DNA of 64,000 bases from NCBI RefSeq assembly GCF_963576675.1, contig NC_088916.1, positions 12,004,501 through 12,068,500 on the forward strand. The letters are read 5' to 3'. The translations under genes and the position numbers were made by a program. The DNA comes from Euphorbia lathyris (taxonomy: Eukaryota > Streptophyta > Magnoliopsida > Malpighiales > Euphorbiaceae). Positions within the stretch are counted from its first letter, which is position 1, and every line of letters begins with the position of its first letter. This document shows, piece by piece, positions 1 through 10,860 of the stretch. The notes beneath the pieces are model-generated. The model did no database searches, was not told the DNA's origin, and was given only the letters and a program-made list of their open reading frames with translations.

Positions 1-1812
1 TAGAGTCAAACGGTGTAGTCCCAAACCATGCATATGTTCCTAGAGGCTTTCCTTTCACCAGAAAATGGAACGAACAACCGAAAGAACCCCATTCGTGGAA
101 ACATGCACAAGTTCTGTCTTCGAAAGAAGAAGTTTGGGCGCATCGAATAGCCTCATACAACATTCAATGGGAACACCCCGAATTTATGTGAATTCTCCGA
201 AGCAATGGCCAAACATGTTTTTATCCCAAAATCGAGCTTTTTGCAGGTCTGGCAGATATCTTTTTTTTGTTTTTTGCATTTATACTTCTTTTTTATTGCA
301 GGCCTTTCTGATCATGTCTACTAGTCGTGAAAAAATGTTAGCTCAATTGAAAAAGCTGAAACAAAAGCGAAGCAAGCCAAAACCATAGGCGGACACAACT
401 ATTATCATTGATGCCGAAGATAGCTCTCTTTCTCATCCTGCAACCGTTGCATTCAAATCTTCGTCCACAACTTCTGTCAATAAAATCCCAGCTTTGATTA
501 AACAGATTGAGCCTTCTCAAGGAGATACTAACCAAGTGGTCATGGCTCTTCCAATCTCCTCCCCCAATCGGATGCCTGAAACCAATCTTGTTCACGAGGA
601 GATTCCCTTTTTCTCTATGACTCATATCGTATACATTAATTGCTCTAAATATGGTAATCTTCCTTCTCCAAGTGGGTTTGGTTTTAACGTCGAGGGCTAC
701 TTTGAAGATAACACAAACCATTCTCCTGAGATTACATTAAAGAAATGAACCAAGAAGGAGAATATTGGTGAGACCCTTCTACAACCAAAGTGAATGCCTC
801 AGAAGGAAATTGAAGAAGAAAGTTTATGAGATCATTGAAGCCGAACACACAGATTCAGACATCTCAGATACTGAGAGAGAAATGATGTTGGATGAGGCTA
901 ATAAAAAATTATCCCAAAATTCTCGACTTAGAAGAATTCAAAAACCTCTAGCCAAAGACTCCTATTTTTTGAAGAAATGAGACAGAGAAATAGAAGTGAT
1001 TGATCTCCAAAAACCTGTCCCGAAGAGAATGAAGGAGTATAAGGAGAAGATATCCCAAATAAGAGATAATGCTAAACATAGTATTCCTCCCGGGGTTAAC
1101 CTTGAAACTATGCAGCAAATTACTGACACAATCAACTCCGAAGAGCTGGTGAAATTTGCTGAATATGACTGAACCAAGGTAAACTCTCCTTATACCAGAT
1201 GTAAAACTTGTTAACTTTTTATTCTTCCTACTTTCTCATTTCTAAACCTCTCTTTTTGCAGTTGTGGTCTTCTCTTTTTGGGGACTATCTGTCCCTTCAA
1301 ATCCCGGATATTACTGAAGATGTTGCTCGTCTGTTAGTTACGCCGGATGATGCCAATTTTTTTGAGCATCTAAACGCCTTTGAGGCGGCTCGTGAAGCTT
1401 TGGAGAGAAAGGTATATGTAAGTTTCATCTTCCCCTTATTCTTTTCTCTTTGCTTTATTTTACTCTCCCGTTTTTATCCTCTAACTTTATTTTATAGGAT
1501 CTATCCTCCATAACTCTACTCATTGAACAATTCTTTAACTTGGCTACCAAATATCGCGAGTTAAAGATGAAGATGGATGTTCAATATCTTTCCACTGCCG
1601 AAGCTCTGAAAGAGTTAGATAATGTAAGAAGTGAGATGTTTATAACTCAGGAAGAACTGGATAAAGCTCAGTAAAAGGCTTCGGCATCCGAAAAAGCCAA
1701 AAAAAAAACAGCCATTCAAAAAGCAGCCCAGATTAATGATCCTGAAGAAGTTATAGCCACCAAGGATGAGCTTATCAAACTATCTTACAAGCTTAGGAAT
1801 TGTACTATCTAA
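1..1812 (+). pseudogene. Spliced antisense gene of the Tat remnant, coiled-coil C-terminus, broken
   Basis: Plus-strand coding pieces are separated by introns with good plant splice sites: donor AG|GTAAAC near 1178 and acceptor TTTTTGCAG ending 1260; donor AAAG|GTATAT after 1411 and acceptor TTTTATAG ending 1497; a likely intron at 247-301. The exon at 1261-1411 and the one at 1498-1812 read as one helical, Glu/Lys-rich protein (motifs FEAAREALERK and YRELKMKMDVQYLSTAEALKEL), probably coiled coil, ending in TAA at 1810-1812. In-frame stops (near 387, 746, 978, 1672) break it. It ends about 30 bp from the integrase C-terminus on the other strand, so the two genes converge. I do not recognise the N-terminal part (motif YVPRGFPF near 37-60). 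By position it parallels the mobile-domain gene at 15026-17866, but the diagnostic domain would lie left of the window. Confidence 0.55.
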
Positions 1813-1844
1813 AAAGAAAAATTACAAACTATTGGAAGGTAGGT

Positions 1845-2880
1845 TTATTGGTAGAATTTTCTTAAAGAGACCGTATTCCATGCTCTTGGGATTGATCTTC
1901 CATCCAAATTTCGAAGCTTGTATTTATGTGTTCCAATACAACCGTCCACCTGGAAAGGTCCTTCCCAATTCCTTCTAAGCTTCCGTTCATCAACTCTAGA
2001 TTTAGAACCTTCAGCATTCCTCATGACCAAATCCCCTGCAAAAAAAAATTATCGAGGTCTTCCATGTTTGTCGTGACAAACTTTGATATGTTGTCAGTAT
2101 GTTCTCTTTGTTCTTCCAAAAAATATAGCTTTCGATGCATTGCCTCTTTGTTCCCATCGATGGAAAATATGTTGCTCTTGGGCTAGGACAACCAATTTCC
2201 ACCGGGACGAAAGCTTCAGCTCCATAAGTAAGTGAAAAAGGAGTTTCTCCAATGGAGGCTTTAGGAGTAGTTCTGTATGCCCAAAGGACATGTTGTAACT
2301 GATCAATCCAAGCTCATTTTGCCTTTACCAATCTCTTCTTCAAGCCCTACATAATCATTTGGTTTGTTACTTCGGTCATCCTGTTAGTTTGAGGATGAGC
2401 TACCGAAGAGAACCGAAGTTTAATGCCGAGGCTCTCACATAATGCATGAAAGGCTTTACAGTCAAATTGCTTGCCATTATCAGTAATGATTGTGTGTGGG
2501 ATTCCAAAGCAGCAAATGACCATCTTCTCCATAAAAGTGATGATATTAGCTGAAGAGATTGTTGCAACTGCTTCGGCTTCCACCCACTTAGAAAAATAAG
2601 CCACATCAACAACTAAAACTTTTTCTGACCTCTAATAGTTGAGAAAGGACCTACTATATCAACTCCCCAAGTTGCAAATGGTCGTGTCAGTCGAATAACT
2701 CTTAAAGTTACCATCGATGACTAAATAATTGGAGCAAAAGACTGACATACAGAACATTTCTTTACAAACTTAGTCGCATCTCTTACCATCTTAGGCCAGA
2801 AACACCCTAGCAACTTGACCTTTTTTGCCAAAGCATCCCTGATGTAAGCACAGACTTTTTCCGGACCTAGTGATGAGCTT
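1845..2880 (-). pseudogene. pol: Integrase remnant of Tat-type gypsy pol
   Basis: Minus-strand fragments in several frames together cover an integrase. Around 2780-2700 there is a zinc-binding remnant (KCSVCQSFAP-like). The core at 2604-2347 has YFSKWVEAEA, the second catalytic Asp in IITDNGKQF and AHPQTNRMTEVTN, where the third catalytic residue is Glu. 2300-2205 gives LWAYRTTPKASIGETPF in pieces, and 2030-1845 gives a C-terminal domain with RNWEGPFQV. DYFTKWVEAE-type cores with TDNG are typical of Tat/Athila gypsy elements. Frame changes between the pieces show it is not functional. Upstream RT and RNase H are absent; similarity ends near 2885. Confidence 0.8.
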
Positions 2881-2885
2881 ACATT

Positions 2886-3388
2886 ACACTCTAGCTAACA
2901 GTTAGTGTAGGTGGGATCCACACAACGCGCTGTGTGAAATACGAGCTAAGGACTCGGGCCCCATTTTCTGAGTCATTTTAGTTCATTTAATTTTATTCTA
3001 TCTTGATTTATCATTTATGAAATAAAAAAAATACTCGAAGTAAAAAATGATCTTCGATCGAAGACCCGTTCCTCGATCGAGGATGGGGGCTTGATCGGCG
3101 ATCCTTGATGGTTTTAGATAGTTTTTAATCAGTTTTCTAGCGGGTTTTTTCCCTATTCCCACATGACCAGGCAAAGCGACACATGACCCGATGACACGAT
3201 ACGAACACGACATGCTTTTTAGTGTTAGTGTTTAAAGCTTTATGACACGACACGAAATGACACGTTAATTTTCGTGTCAACCCAAAAACACGAAACTGAC
3301 CCGAAATTTAATTAAAAAAATTAAAAATTATAATAAACTAGGTTAAAAATAGACATGACTTTTCTTATTTATTAAAGTATAAATATAA
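2886..3388. other. Non-coding spacer with ACACGA-rich repeat motifs
   Basis: No coding sequence is supported. 3160-3310 carries degenerate iterations of ACACGACACGAA and TGACACG on both strands, a pattern common in dispersed plant non-autonomous repeats that I cannot assign to a family. 2900-2925 has a small palindrome (CTAACAGTTAG). 3300-3388 is AT-rich and is the left flank of the Tat insertion; it was once continuous with 22051 onward. Confidence 0.5.
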
Positions 3389-3393
3389 AGAGT
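3389..3393. repeat. Target-site duplication, left copy (AGAGT)
   Basis: AGAGT directly precedes the TGTAG start of the 5' LTR, and the same five bases directly follow the TAACA end of the 3' LTR at 22046-22050. A 5-bp duplication is standard for Ty3/gypsy integration and fixes both ends of the element. Confidence 0.93.
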
Positions 3394-3719
3394 TGTAGAC
3401 ACCGAGTCGGAGGACCTGTGACGAAAACCTGTAAATAAGACGGTCGAAGCGGTTGATTCCGGAAGTTTTAAAAACAAAAATATATAATAAGAAAAGAAAA
3501 GTTAATGTGAGTCGCGGTGGTCAAGTGGACGGCTCGCGAGTGCTCAGCGACGTGGCGCGAGCGCTTAGCGGCAGCCGACGCGTGTCTGATGACAGTTGGA
3601 CGCACGCCCGGCAGCGTGGGGCGCACGCTCGACGTCCGTTGGGCGCGCATGCCCGGCAGCACGGAGCGCGCGCTCCACGACCGTGGGGCGCGCGCGCCCG
3701 ACAGCTGCTGGGCGAACGC

Positions 3720-3970
3720 GCCCGGCAGCCGCTGGGGCGAACGCCCAGCGACATTGGGCGGACGCCCAACGACCGTTGGGCGCGCGCGCCCAACGCTGGT
3801 TGGGCGCGCGCCCAACTGAAGTTGGGCGTACGCCCAACGATAGTTGGGCGTTCGCCCAACTAATGTTGGGCGTCCGCCCAACGAAAGTTGGGCGTTCGCC
3901 CAACATAAGTTGGGCGTTGGCCCAACCGGCTTTGGGCGACGCCCAATTTTCTTCGGGCGTCGCCCAAAGT
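3720..3970. repeat. Palindrome array in the 5' LTR upstream of the TATA box
   Basis: About ten consecutive units share the core TTGGGCGNNCGCCCAA, each a near-perfect dyad with a variable 1-4 bp centre, spaced about 21 bp by short linkers (e.g. CGATAG, TAATG, CATAAG). More degenerate GGCAGC/GGGCGAACGCCC versions precede it from about 3590. The block ends about 20 bp before the TATA box, so it occupies the place of a U3 enhancer. The 3' LTR has the same array at 19490-19705 with unit gains, losses and changes. Confidence 0.9.
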
Positions 3971-3974
3971 TTCC

Positions 3975-4008
3975 GGGGATCCGTTGCCTATATAAGGCAC
4001 GGATCCCC
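3975..4008 (+). promoter_or_regulatory. Putative LTR core promoter: TATA box inside an inverted repeat (5' LTR)
   Basis: TATATAA at 3989-3995 lies at the centre of an inverted repeat whose arms are GGGGATCCGTTGCC and GGCACGGATCCCC. It stands directly after the palindrome array and is the best TATA candidate in the LTR. The same arrangement is at 19713-19746. Transcription start is not known from sequence alone. Confidence 0.7.
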
Positions 4009-6305
4009 ATGCATTTAGGGGGGGATTTGGAAGGAGCTTCTTACTCTAAACATTTTTAGAGAGAGAATTGACTTTTTTTGGGAAAAACATTTTATTTCCT
4101 AAAAATTCCGAATTTCCTAAAAGTTAAAATTTTACCAAAAACACCGGAAAAGCACGATTTGTGGAATCAACCGACTTCAACCGTCAATACTTAACTTGAG
4201 GTATTATCCGAGGACTAGAATTGTTTTATTTATTTCATTTGTTTTATTTCCTTTATTTATTTTTATGATATAATTCTATTTATTTAGTTATTTATTTATT
4301 TGTCACGTTTTATTTAATTTCCCGTATTTATTTATTTTTATCCGGTGTTAAATAAAAATTCGGTTTTGTTTTAAAATAAAAAACCTCGTTTTGATATCCC
4401 AATATGAACCGTGATCCGATTAAAAGGTAGTTCGGGTATTAAAAAACGTTGTAATTATAAGTTTAAAAAGATATTCCCAAATAACGTTTTAAAATAAAAA
4501 CGTCGTTTTAGGAAACTCCGTTATAGACTATGATCCATTTTCGGTAGTTCGGAGATCCAAAACGATCGAATTAGACTTAATTTAAAGCTTTTGAACGAAT
4601 CTGGAAAGTTTTGGACTGCTGCTGTAATTCTCCCTTTTCTGTCACTAATAGCAGATTGGCGACGGATTTTCCGTCGGTAATCTGCTGGAAAACAAAAATT
4701 CATCTTTTTAGCCCATTTTCTCAACCTTTTGGCATTTGATTCTTATATATATGTATATGTAATTATGTAGTATGTTTATTAAAATTATTTTGGAGGTCTA
4801 TAACTAATAATTATGTATTATATATCTATCCATTTTCCATTTCAACTTCACTTACATTAATTTGGCTCTTTGTAAAATTACATGTATATATATAGTTTTG
4901 TGGGTTTCATTATTATTGTTGGGAGGTTATTGATTTAAACCTTTGGAGCAATTAAGTGATAAATGTTTTTGGGTTGTTAGGGGTTATTTTCTATATATGT
5001 TTTTCATAATGGCTACTTTGGGGTTAAAGGTTATTTCCTTATGTAAAAACTATTTTTGGGTTAAATGCTATTTTCTTATTTATAAACATTATGCATTATT
5101 TTTACAAGTTTTTAATTAGGATAATAAGTATACTATTCTTAGTATTATTTTCCTTTTTGTTGGTACATACCCATAACTATAGTGTATATTAGATTTTACC
5201 TTATTTTTAATCTATAGGTGTAAATACCATTTTTATCCAAAATGTATCTATTTTAAAATGTATTTAGTGGGGTGAATTTTGGGCTTAATTTGCTAATTGT
5301 TGTAATTATGTTCAAGTAAAGGTTAGTTGAGTGAAAAAGGGGAAAATAAATCACAAAAAGAGACTTTAATTTGTTTATTTAAACTTAAGTTTTCTAGATA
5401 TTCTTAAAGTGTAAATAACGTTTTCTTGACCTTTTTAAACTATTTCCAAAATATCACGTGTTGAAACCTTAATCCGTTCCAACGACGGATTAGGCGAACC
5501 TTGTAATTAAAATCGTTTTTATTGTAAATAATAAAGTTTCGAATCGTTTTCTTAAATGATTTGTACAAAATAAATTGACTTGTATGCCTAACCACGTTTT
5601 TGGGTTAAAATTCTTTATTCCACGTCTTCAAACGCTCGAGTCGTTCCAACGGCGATTCGAGTAGATGCCATGTAAATCAACGGGGTTTTGAAACGTACCT
5701 AAATCGTTCCAACGGCGATTAAGGTACGAACCATGTAAATAAACTCGTTTCCGGAGAGTGAGTTTAGTGTAGGGTTAACGCGTGAATTGAAGCATAAGAC
5801 ACACTGTAAAATAAATCAATTCTTCCTTCTCCCCTTCTCTCTTTTATATATATTTGGCATCAATGTAAATGGGTGATTCTTTACCAAAGTGGCTTTCAAT
5901 AATATATGCTCAAAACGGTTTTCAAAACGAGAAAGAAAAGGTTTCAAATGAATTTTAAACTTAAAGAAATATGCGATTAGTCCGTTATCGCCTAACACGC
6001 TGAGTAGGAGGCCGGTGGTTCATAACCGGGCGATGTCGGGGTGCCTAGTAGCCTTTCTCCAGAAAGGAGCTAGCCTTCTCGGCTCGTACCTAAGTTTCCC
6101 AAACCCTCACCGGTCTCCCGCAAGGGATCGGTGTTCATTTTCCCATTCGTAGGTGGCGACTCTTCCATACTCCGAGCTCCGGTCCTGCCGAGCAGCTTGA
6201 TTCCACGATTGGTTGCTTTCGGTGCCAATCACCGCTTACGTCGCCATGAGGTGTCCACCCCCCGGTCCGCCCGGGAGATTAGGATGCGGCACCTTGTCTA
6301 ACAAG

Positions 6306-6323
6306 TGGCGACTCTCCTGGGGA
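6306..6323 (+). other. Primer-binding site, probably tRNA-Arg type
   Basis: TGGCGACTCTCCTGGGGA begins two bases after the LTR end and starts with TGG, the complement of a tRNA CCA tail. Ogre-type elements are reported to use tRNA-Arg; I infer the same here without an alignment to a tRNA. A shorter match (TGGCGACTCT) also occurs inside the LTR at about 6154. Confidence 0.8.
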
Positions 6324-8394
6324 AGCGAGAAATTTGATTCCAGAAGGCGTGTATTAAGCCCTTAACGGGGACGGATCGTATTATTTCTTTTCGTATGCAT
6401 TCATAAGCATTATTGCAAACCTTTTGGGTAATTTCAGCGAAACCTCTAGCGAGAGTCCATTCGTCGCTCGAAAGAGGCTAGTGTAAGTTCCCCCTTACAG
6501 TAAGGCGCCAAAGGGTCCCCATCCATTCGTTAGGGGCGAATTTGTGCGGTCCTGTGAGGTCCCGCGATCAGCCGTGTCAGCATATAGTAGCCTTAGAAGT
6601 TGCCATAGGATTACCCGTTACCATTTTTGATGTGATAAATGAATCAGTTCGTGTTTTCAAATTGCCATGATACGTGTCTAATCCTAAAATATGTAAAGAA
6701 AATGAAATGATACGTTAATATATACTCTTAAACCGATATACAAACTACCCCAAAACATCGAAACGATTCAAACTAAAGACGACTTAGTCATCTCGTATGA
6801 ATGAACTTATGCGACCCGCCTGGTCCCTTTCCGTGTCCCGAAGAAGGCACCTGTTCAGGAAATGCGTTATGATGTAAGCACGTATTAGTATGAATCGGTT
6901 TGGTATTGAGGATAGTTATATCTCGATTCAAAAGACTATATTAACGGTAGCCGTTATTCACGTTCTTTAAATAGGTTGGGATAAAACGAGATTATGACAA
7001 AACGAAAACGAAGAACATTTCTGTTTTGAACGACCCCGTTGTAACGTAAAGAGTTTCGCAAACATGGCCCGTCCCTTCCGAATAAAAGACGAGCTCTTAC
7101 GTTATGCCTTGTGTTGCTCTTAAGAGAAATGGACGTATTCGCGAAAGTGACTAAGAAAATAAAAGAAAATCAAACGACCAAAATCATTCTGTATCTACGA
7201 TATATGTCAATCCCGAGAGTAGTTAAAGAAAATGAACCAATGCCGTTAAATACGTGCCTCGAGTCAGGGTATACGCCGTTTAAAATCGTAAAGCCAAATT
7301 AAGCTAAACCGCATAATTGCGCCATATGGACGAGACTGTGGGTTTGACTAATGGCTCGATCATTTCGACCGTTACCAAAACTACAAGAAGTATGGCCCGA
7401 TCTGCGTGTTTGCTGGACTCGTGCCTAAATGAAAAAGAACGGTAATATCCCTGCTTCGAATAAGCACGCGATTCAACAAAACGTTGATTTTCTATAACCA
7501 CGCTAGGGTGATATATCCCGTAGATGGGAAGAAATAAAAGTTGTTAATAGCCAAAAGATTACCGTGCACTCGAATAAGACTCGCCGTCTTTTTACGTAGC
7601 CAAAACGAGCAAACGAATTCTTAACGCTAAAAACAAACATGTTACGCGATGAGTCCGTTCCCTAAAACAAAATCCAAAAGTGATTTCATCACTAAATAGA
7701 CACGTGGTTACGTCTCTCGATAGATCCAAAAGATCCCGTCATAATCCAAAAGTCGAGACACGAACCCACGCGAATAAAAGGGAACGAGTCGTTGTCAATA
7801 ACGAACGATTGAACCTAAAGAATAACTCGTACCACGTCTAAAAAACCGAGATGCGCTCAAAGGGAGTCAAAACCCAAACTAATGCATCTCGCAAAATGAC
7901 AAAAGATGAGTTATCCTGAAAGGACAATCCAACTTGGTCGATATCTTAGTCACTGAACGCTGATACGTCAAAAACGAACTGTATTGTCTGATGGATGATT
8001 TACTTTTCCGCGATAATCGACGGCATCACGCGTCCCCCGGACCGCAATGTGAGCCCCGAACCAAAATCCTAGGAAAGAGACTTGGACCATCGAGTGTGTG
8101 GAGGAATAAGGGTGGAAGAGAGATGTTGTGATACGTGTAATTAGACTGATGTTTGTTCTTCTTATCTTATATATCCGTAAATAAATAAACGCACACACCA
8201 CGAATCATGCATATAAAATCATGCATACATACTAATGGATAACCGTGAGCGCAGACTTCACCATTAAGCGGTTGTGGTTTCGCGAGAGTAACCGGTTAGT
8301 CAGGCAGTTTGATCAGCTACAGATTGACAGTTCCGAATCGGCAGTTGTGGCTTCTGAATCGTCTTCGCCCGAGTATACTCAATCTTCAGTCAGT
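6324..8394 (+). other. Leader between PBS and gag, no gene seen
   Basis: About 2 kb without a supported coding sequence. Short open frames here (e.g. 7111-7302) have no recognisable domain. A long untranslated leader is usual in Tat elements. The gag frame is open from about 8245, but that position is GTG; the first good ATG is at 8395. Confidence 0.7.
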
Positions 8395-9804
8395 ATGTCT
8401 GCGACCGACGAAAAAGTGGCCGGATTGGAAAACTCTGTGAATAACATTAATGAGCAGTTAGCCGCGATAGTGGCCCAGATAGCTAAGCTGGCCATGAAGG
8501 ATGACAAGAGTGGCAGTAAGCACGCCGAGAATGAGGTGAACGATGGTCCTCGCTTTGGGAACGAGGATGACTATCAGGACTATATCCGTAAACAGCTTGA
8601 GAAAGAGAAGGCTAAGGAAGAGGAGTGGAAGCAACACATCCCTCAGGAGGTGCAGGATCTACGTGGGGGAAGTTCCGGGAGTCAGGACTTTTATAACTTG
8701 AAGAATTGTTTATCGGCAACTGCTTTGCCTTTGAAATTCCGGCTCCCTGACATGAAAAAGTTCGATGGAACTGGGGATCCCACTGCCCACATGAATCAGT
8801 ATGTTGCTATGATGAAACACACGATCCTGATTGAGGATCAAGTCCTGGGGATGTTTAACACTTATCTGGAGGGGGCTGCCCTCACATGGTTTCATGCATT
8901 GCCGATGGTGACGAAGAGGGATTGGAAAGAGTTAGCGAAGTCATTCATCGCTCAGTATAGCTTCAACACCATGCTTGAGGTCACTTTGAAGGAGCTTGAG
9001 AGCACTAAGCAGCAAATTGGGGAGTCTTTTTCCGATTTTGTAAGAAGATGGAGAGCCAAGGCGACAGTTATGAAGCAGAAGCCGCTTGAGCAGGATCAAA
9101 TCCGAATGGTAGTGGGCAACACATTGCCGTATATTAAGAATGAGCTGCGGTATATGCCTTTTACCGATTTCAATCAGATGTATAGCTGCGCCTTGACAGT
9201 TGAGGGGGACGGAGAGCCGAAGAAAGCTTATACCAAGTGGACGAAGTCTGGATATAGTGCCGGAGGGCCAAGTGCGAGTGCAGAATCTGCCACAGTGAAA
9301 GTGCTTGATCTTAATGCTATCGAGAAGAGGCAGTTCGCCAAAATTGATCAGACCTACGCAAAAGTTTTCGAACGATTGTAGAAAAAGGGGTTGTTGAAAG
9401 CTCTTACTCCTTATAACAAAGCACCACATTCTCCGCAGATACAGGCAAAGGGATACTGCGAGTTCCACAGTAGTTATGGGCATACTATTGAGAACTGTGA
9501 GAGGTTGAAGCACGAGATCCAAGATTTGATTGAGGAGAAGAAGATAGCTGATCCTTCGTCAGCGAACCCTTCCACTAGGCGTAATCCATTGCCTAATCAT
9601 AGGGTGAGCATGATCGGAGTCGGTCTGAAAGAAAGTGTAGTGATGGAATCCTTCAAGGAAAATGAAGAGGAGTTGTTGGACTCCGACGAGAAAAGGAATG
9701 TGGGGAATGGTTTATACGTGTCTGTTTTGGAGGAAGAGCCAACGGAAGAAGTGGTGGACGATAGAACTAAAACTGAGGAAACCGAGGAAGTATCATCTCG
9801 GAGG
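8395..9804 (+). pseudogene. gag: Gag: first capsid core and zinc knuckle
   Basis: Gag coats the RNA genome in virus-like particles. From ATG 8395 the frame gives an N-terminal helical segment, then a Retrotrans_gag core (8731-about 9200): FDGTGDP, LEGAALTWFHALP, DWKELAKSFIAQY, then the C-terminal half SFSDFVRRWRAKA. A TAG at 9379-9381 interrupts it and the same frame resumes. 9445-9540 encodes a knuckle-like CEFHSSYGHTIENC, followed by an acidic linker containing NPLPNHRVSMIG, which in Tat elements normally leads into the protease. Here it leads into a second gag core instead. One stop makes this copy non-coding as it stands. Confidence 0.85.
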
Positions 9805-10860
9805 ATCATGCCTGTATTGAAATTGTTTAGTGGGGTAGAAGACCCCGAAGCTCATTTGTATAGATACGTGTGTGCTATGTTTGGGGAGCCATACAAAGTG
9901 GAAGAAGTCGCTCCATGGTTCTATCTTTCGCTGGTAGGCGAACCTTTGAAGTGGTTTCAATCGCTACCTGACTCGACTAAGCATGATTGGTCACTGATGT
10001 CAAGCTTGTTTTTGATGAATTATCGAAGAGACAAAATACAGGTAGGGGGACATGGTGCGATGCAAATTGGGTCTATCAAACGTCCGTTTCCGACTGTCAG
10101 CAAGTATAATGAAGGGAAGGACCCCATGGAGCACCTACATTTTTATCTGTCGGCTATGGGTCCTCTAGGTTTCAAAGAGGAGGAGATTACGAGCTTGTTT
10201 TGCAACTCATTGGCAGGAGAGTCACTGGTGTGGTACATGTCTCTTCCAATGCACGTTAAAGCAGATTGGGCAAAAATGACTAAGAGATTCATCAAGAAAT
10301 ATGCCGCATGGGAATGTCCAGAGGAAATGCCTGCATTACCCGAAGAGGAGACACCTGAGGCAGTAACAACCATGTCTAAGTATAAGGGAGATGAGAACCC
10401 CATTGATCACATAAACCGTTTCCATGCCCACATGTTTGACGCGGGACTCTACTGAAGTGAGTTAGTCCAGCATTTTCCAAAGACACTCATAGGAAGGGCT
10501 TTGATGTGGCACCGAATGCTCTCGGCAAAGACAAAAGGGGACTGGGGATCCCTCATGGAGGCCTTTATGCAGAGGTATGAGATGTACATTCCGTGGACAG
10601 GGTCGTTGGAAGATTTAGAAAGGATCAAACAATTTCCCGAGGAAGCATTCGTGGATTATGCTAGAAGATGGAGGTTCAAGTATGCCTCATGTCGGGTCAC
10701 CTTGAGCGATAAGGAGCAACTCATGTGCATCCGGAAGGGTGCTATTCCACTCGTGGCTAGAAGAATGAACGGAGTGTTCCTCAAGGACTATGAAGAGCTG
10801 ATAGGCTGGGCTCGGTATGGATCGTCGGACCCTTCCTACGTAAATCCAAATGTCCCTCAC
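9805..10860 (+). pseudogene. Three further gag-core domains in tandem, in the protease position
   Basis: In the same frame after the zinc knuckle lie three more copies of the gag-core pattern (Asp-Pro-x-x-His, then a Leu-x-Gly-x-x-Leu-x-Trp block, then Asp-Trp and a Phe-x-x-x-Tyr end). Core 2 at 9805-10032 has VEDPEAHLYRYV, LVGEPLKWFQSLP and HDWSLMSSLF. Core 3 at 10081-10309 has GKDPMEHLHFYL, LAGESLVWYMSLP and ADWAKMTKRFIKKY. Core 4 at 10360-10584 has DENPIDHINRF, LIGRALMWHRML and GDWGSLMEAFMQRY, and continues into the C-terminal half (FVDYARRWRFKYAS) to about 10840. A TGA at 10453-10455 interrupts core 4. Cores 2 and 3 lack the C-terminal half. No protease D-T/S-G motif is visible between here and RT. 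The function of extra cores is unknown. Confidence 0.8.

Larger units (their letters stand above)
1..2885 (-). mobile_element. Decayed Tat-lineage Ty3/gypsy element, 3' part, reverse orientation
   Basis: Read on the minus strand, the order is integrase zinc-binding region (about 2880-2700), integrase core (2604-2347), integrase C-terminus (about 2300-1845), then a gene running the opposite way (plus strand, 1-1812). This is the layout of Tat-type elements that carry an antisense ORF between integrase and 3' LTR, and the intact element at 3394-22045 has the same order. No LTR, gag or RT of this copy is in the window: the left side runs off the edge and the right side stops near 2885. Stops and frame changes are frequent, so it is old and inactive. 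Lineage is inferred from integrase motifs and architecture. Confidence 0.72.
3394..6303 (+). repeat. 5' LTR of the Tat/Ogre-like element (2910 bp)
   Basis: Starts TGTAGACACCGAG and ends GTCTAACA two bases before the PBS. The matching copy is at 19156-22045. Internal layout: a GC-rich stretch 3530-3970 of palindromic units, a TATA box at 3989-3995, a long AT-rich middle (4080-5990), and a GC-richer end (5995-6303) holding a PBS-like sequence. Open frames in both directions across 3453-4018 come from the palindromes and are not genes. Confidence 0.96.

Noticed and set aside
3453..4059. Overlapping open frames on both strands rich in GRTPN/WARAP repeats
   Set aside because: They arise from GC-rich palindromic units in the LTR; open in many frames on both strands and repeated in the 3' LTR (19215-19800).
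8245..8394. Gag start at 8245
   Set aside because: Codon is GTG, not a normal plant start; the first good ATG in frame is 8395.
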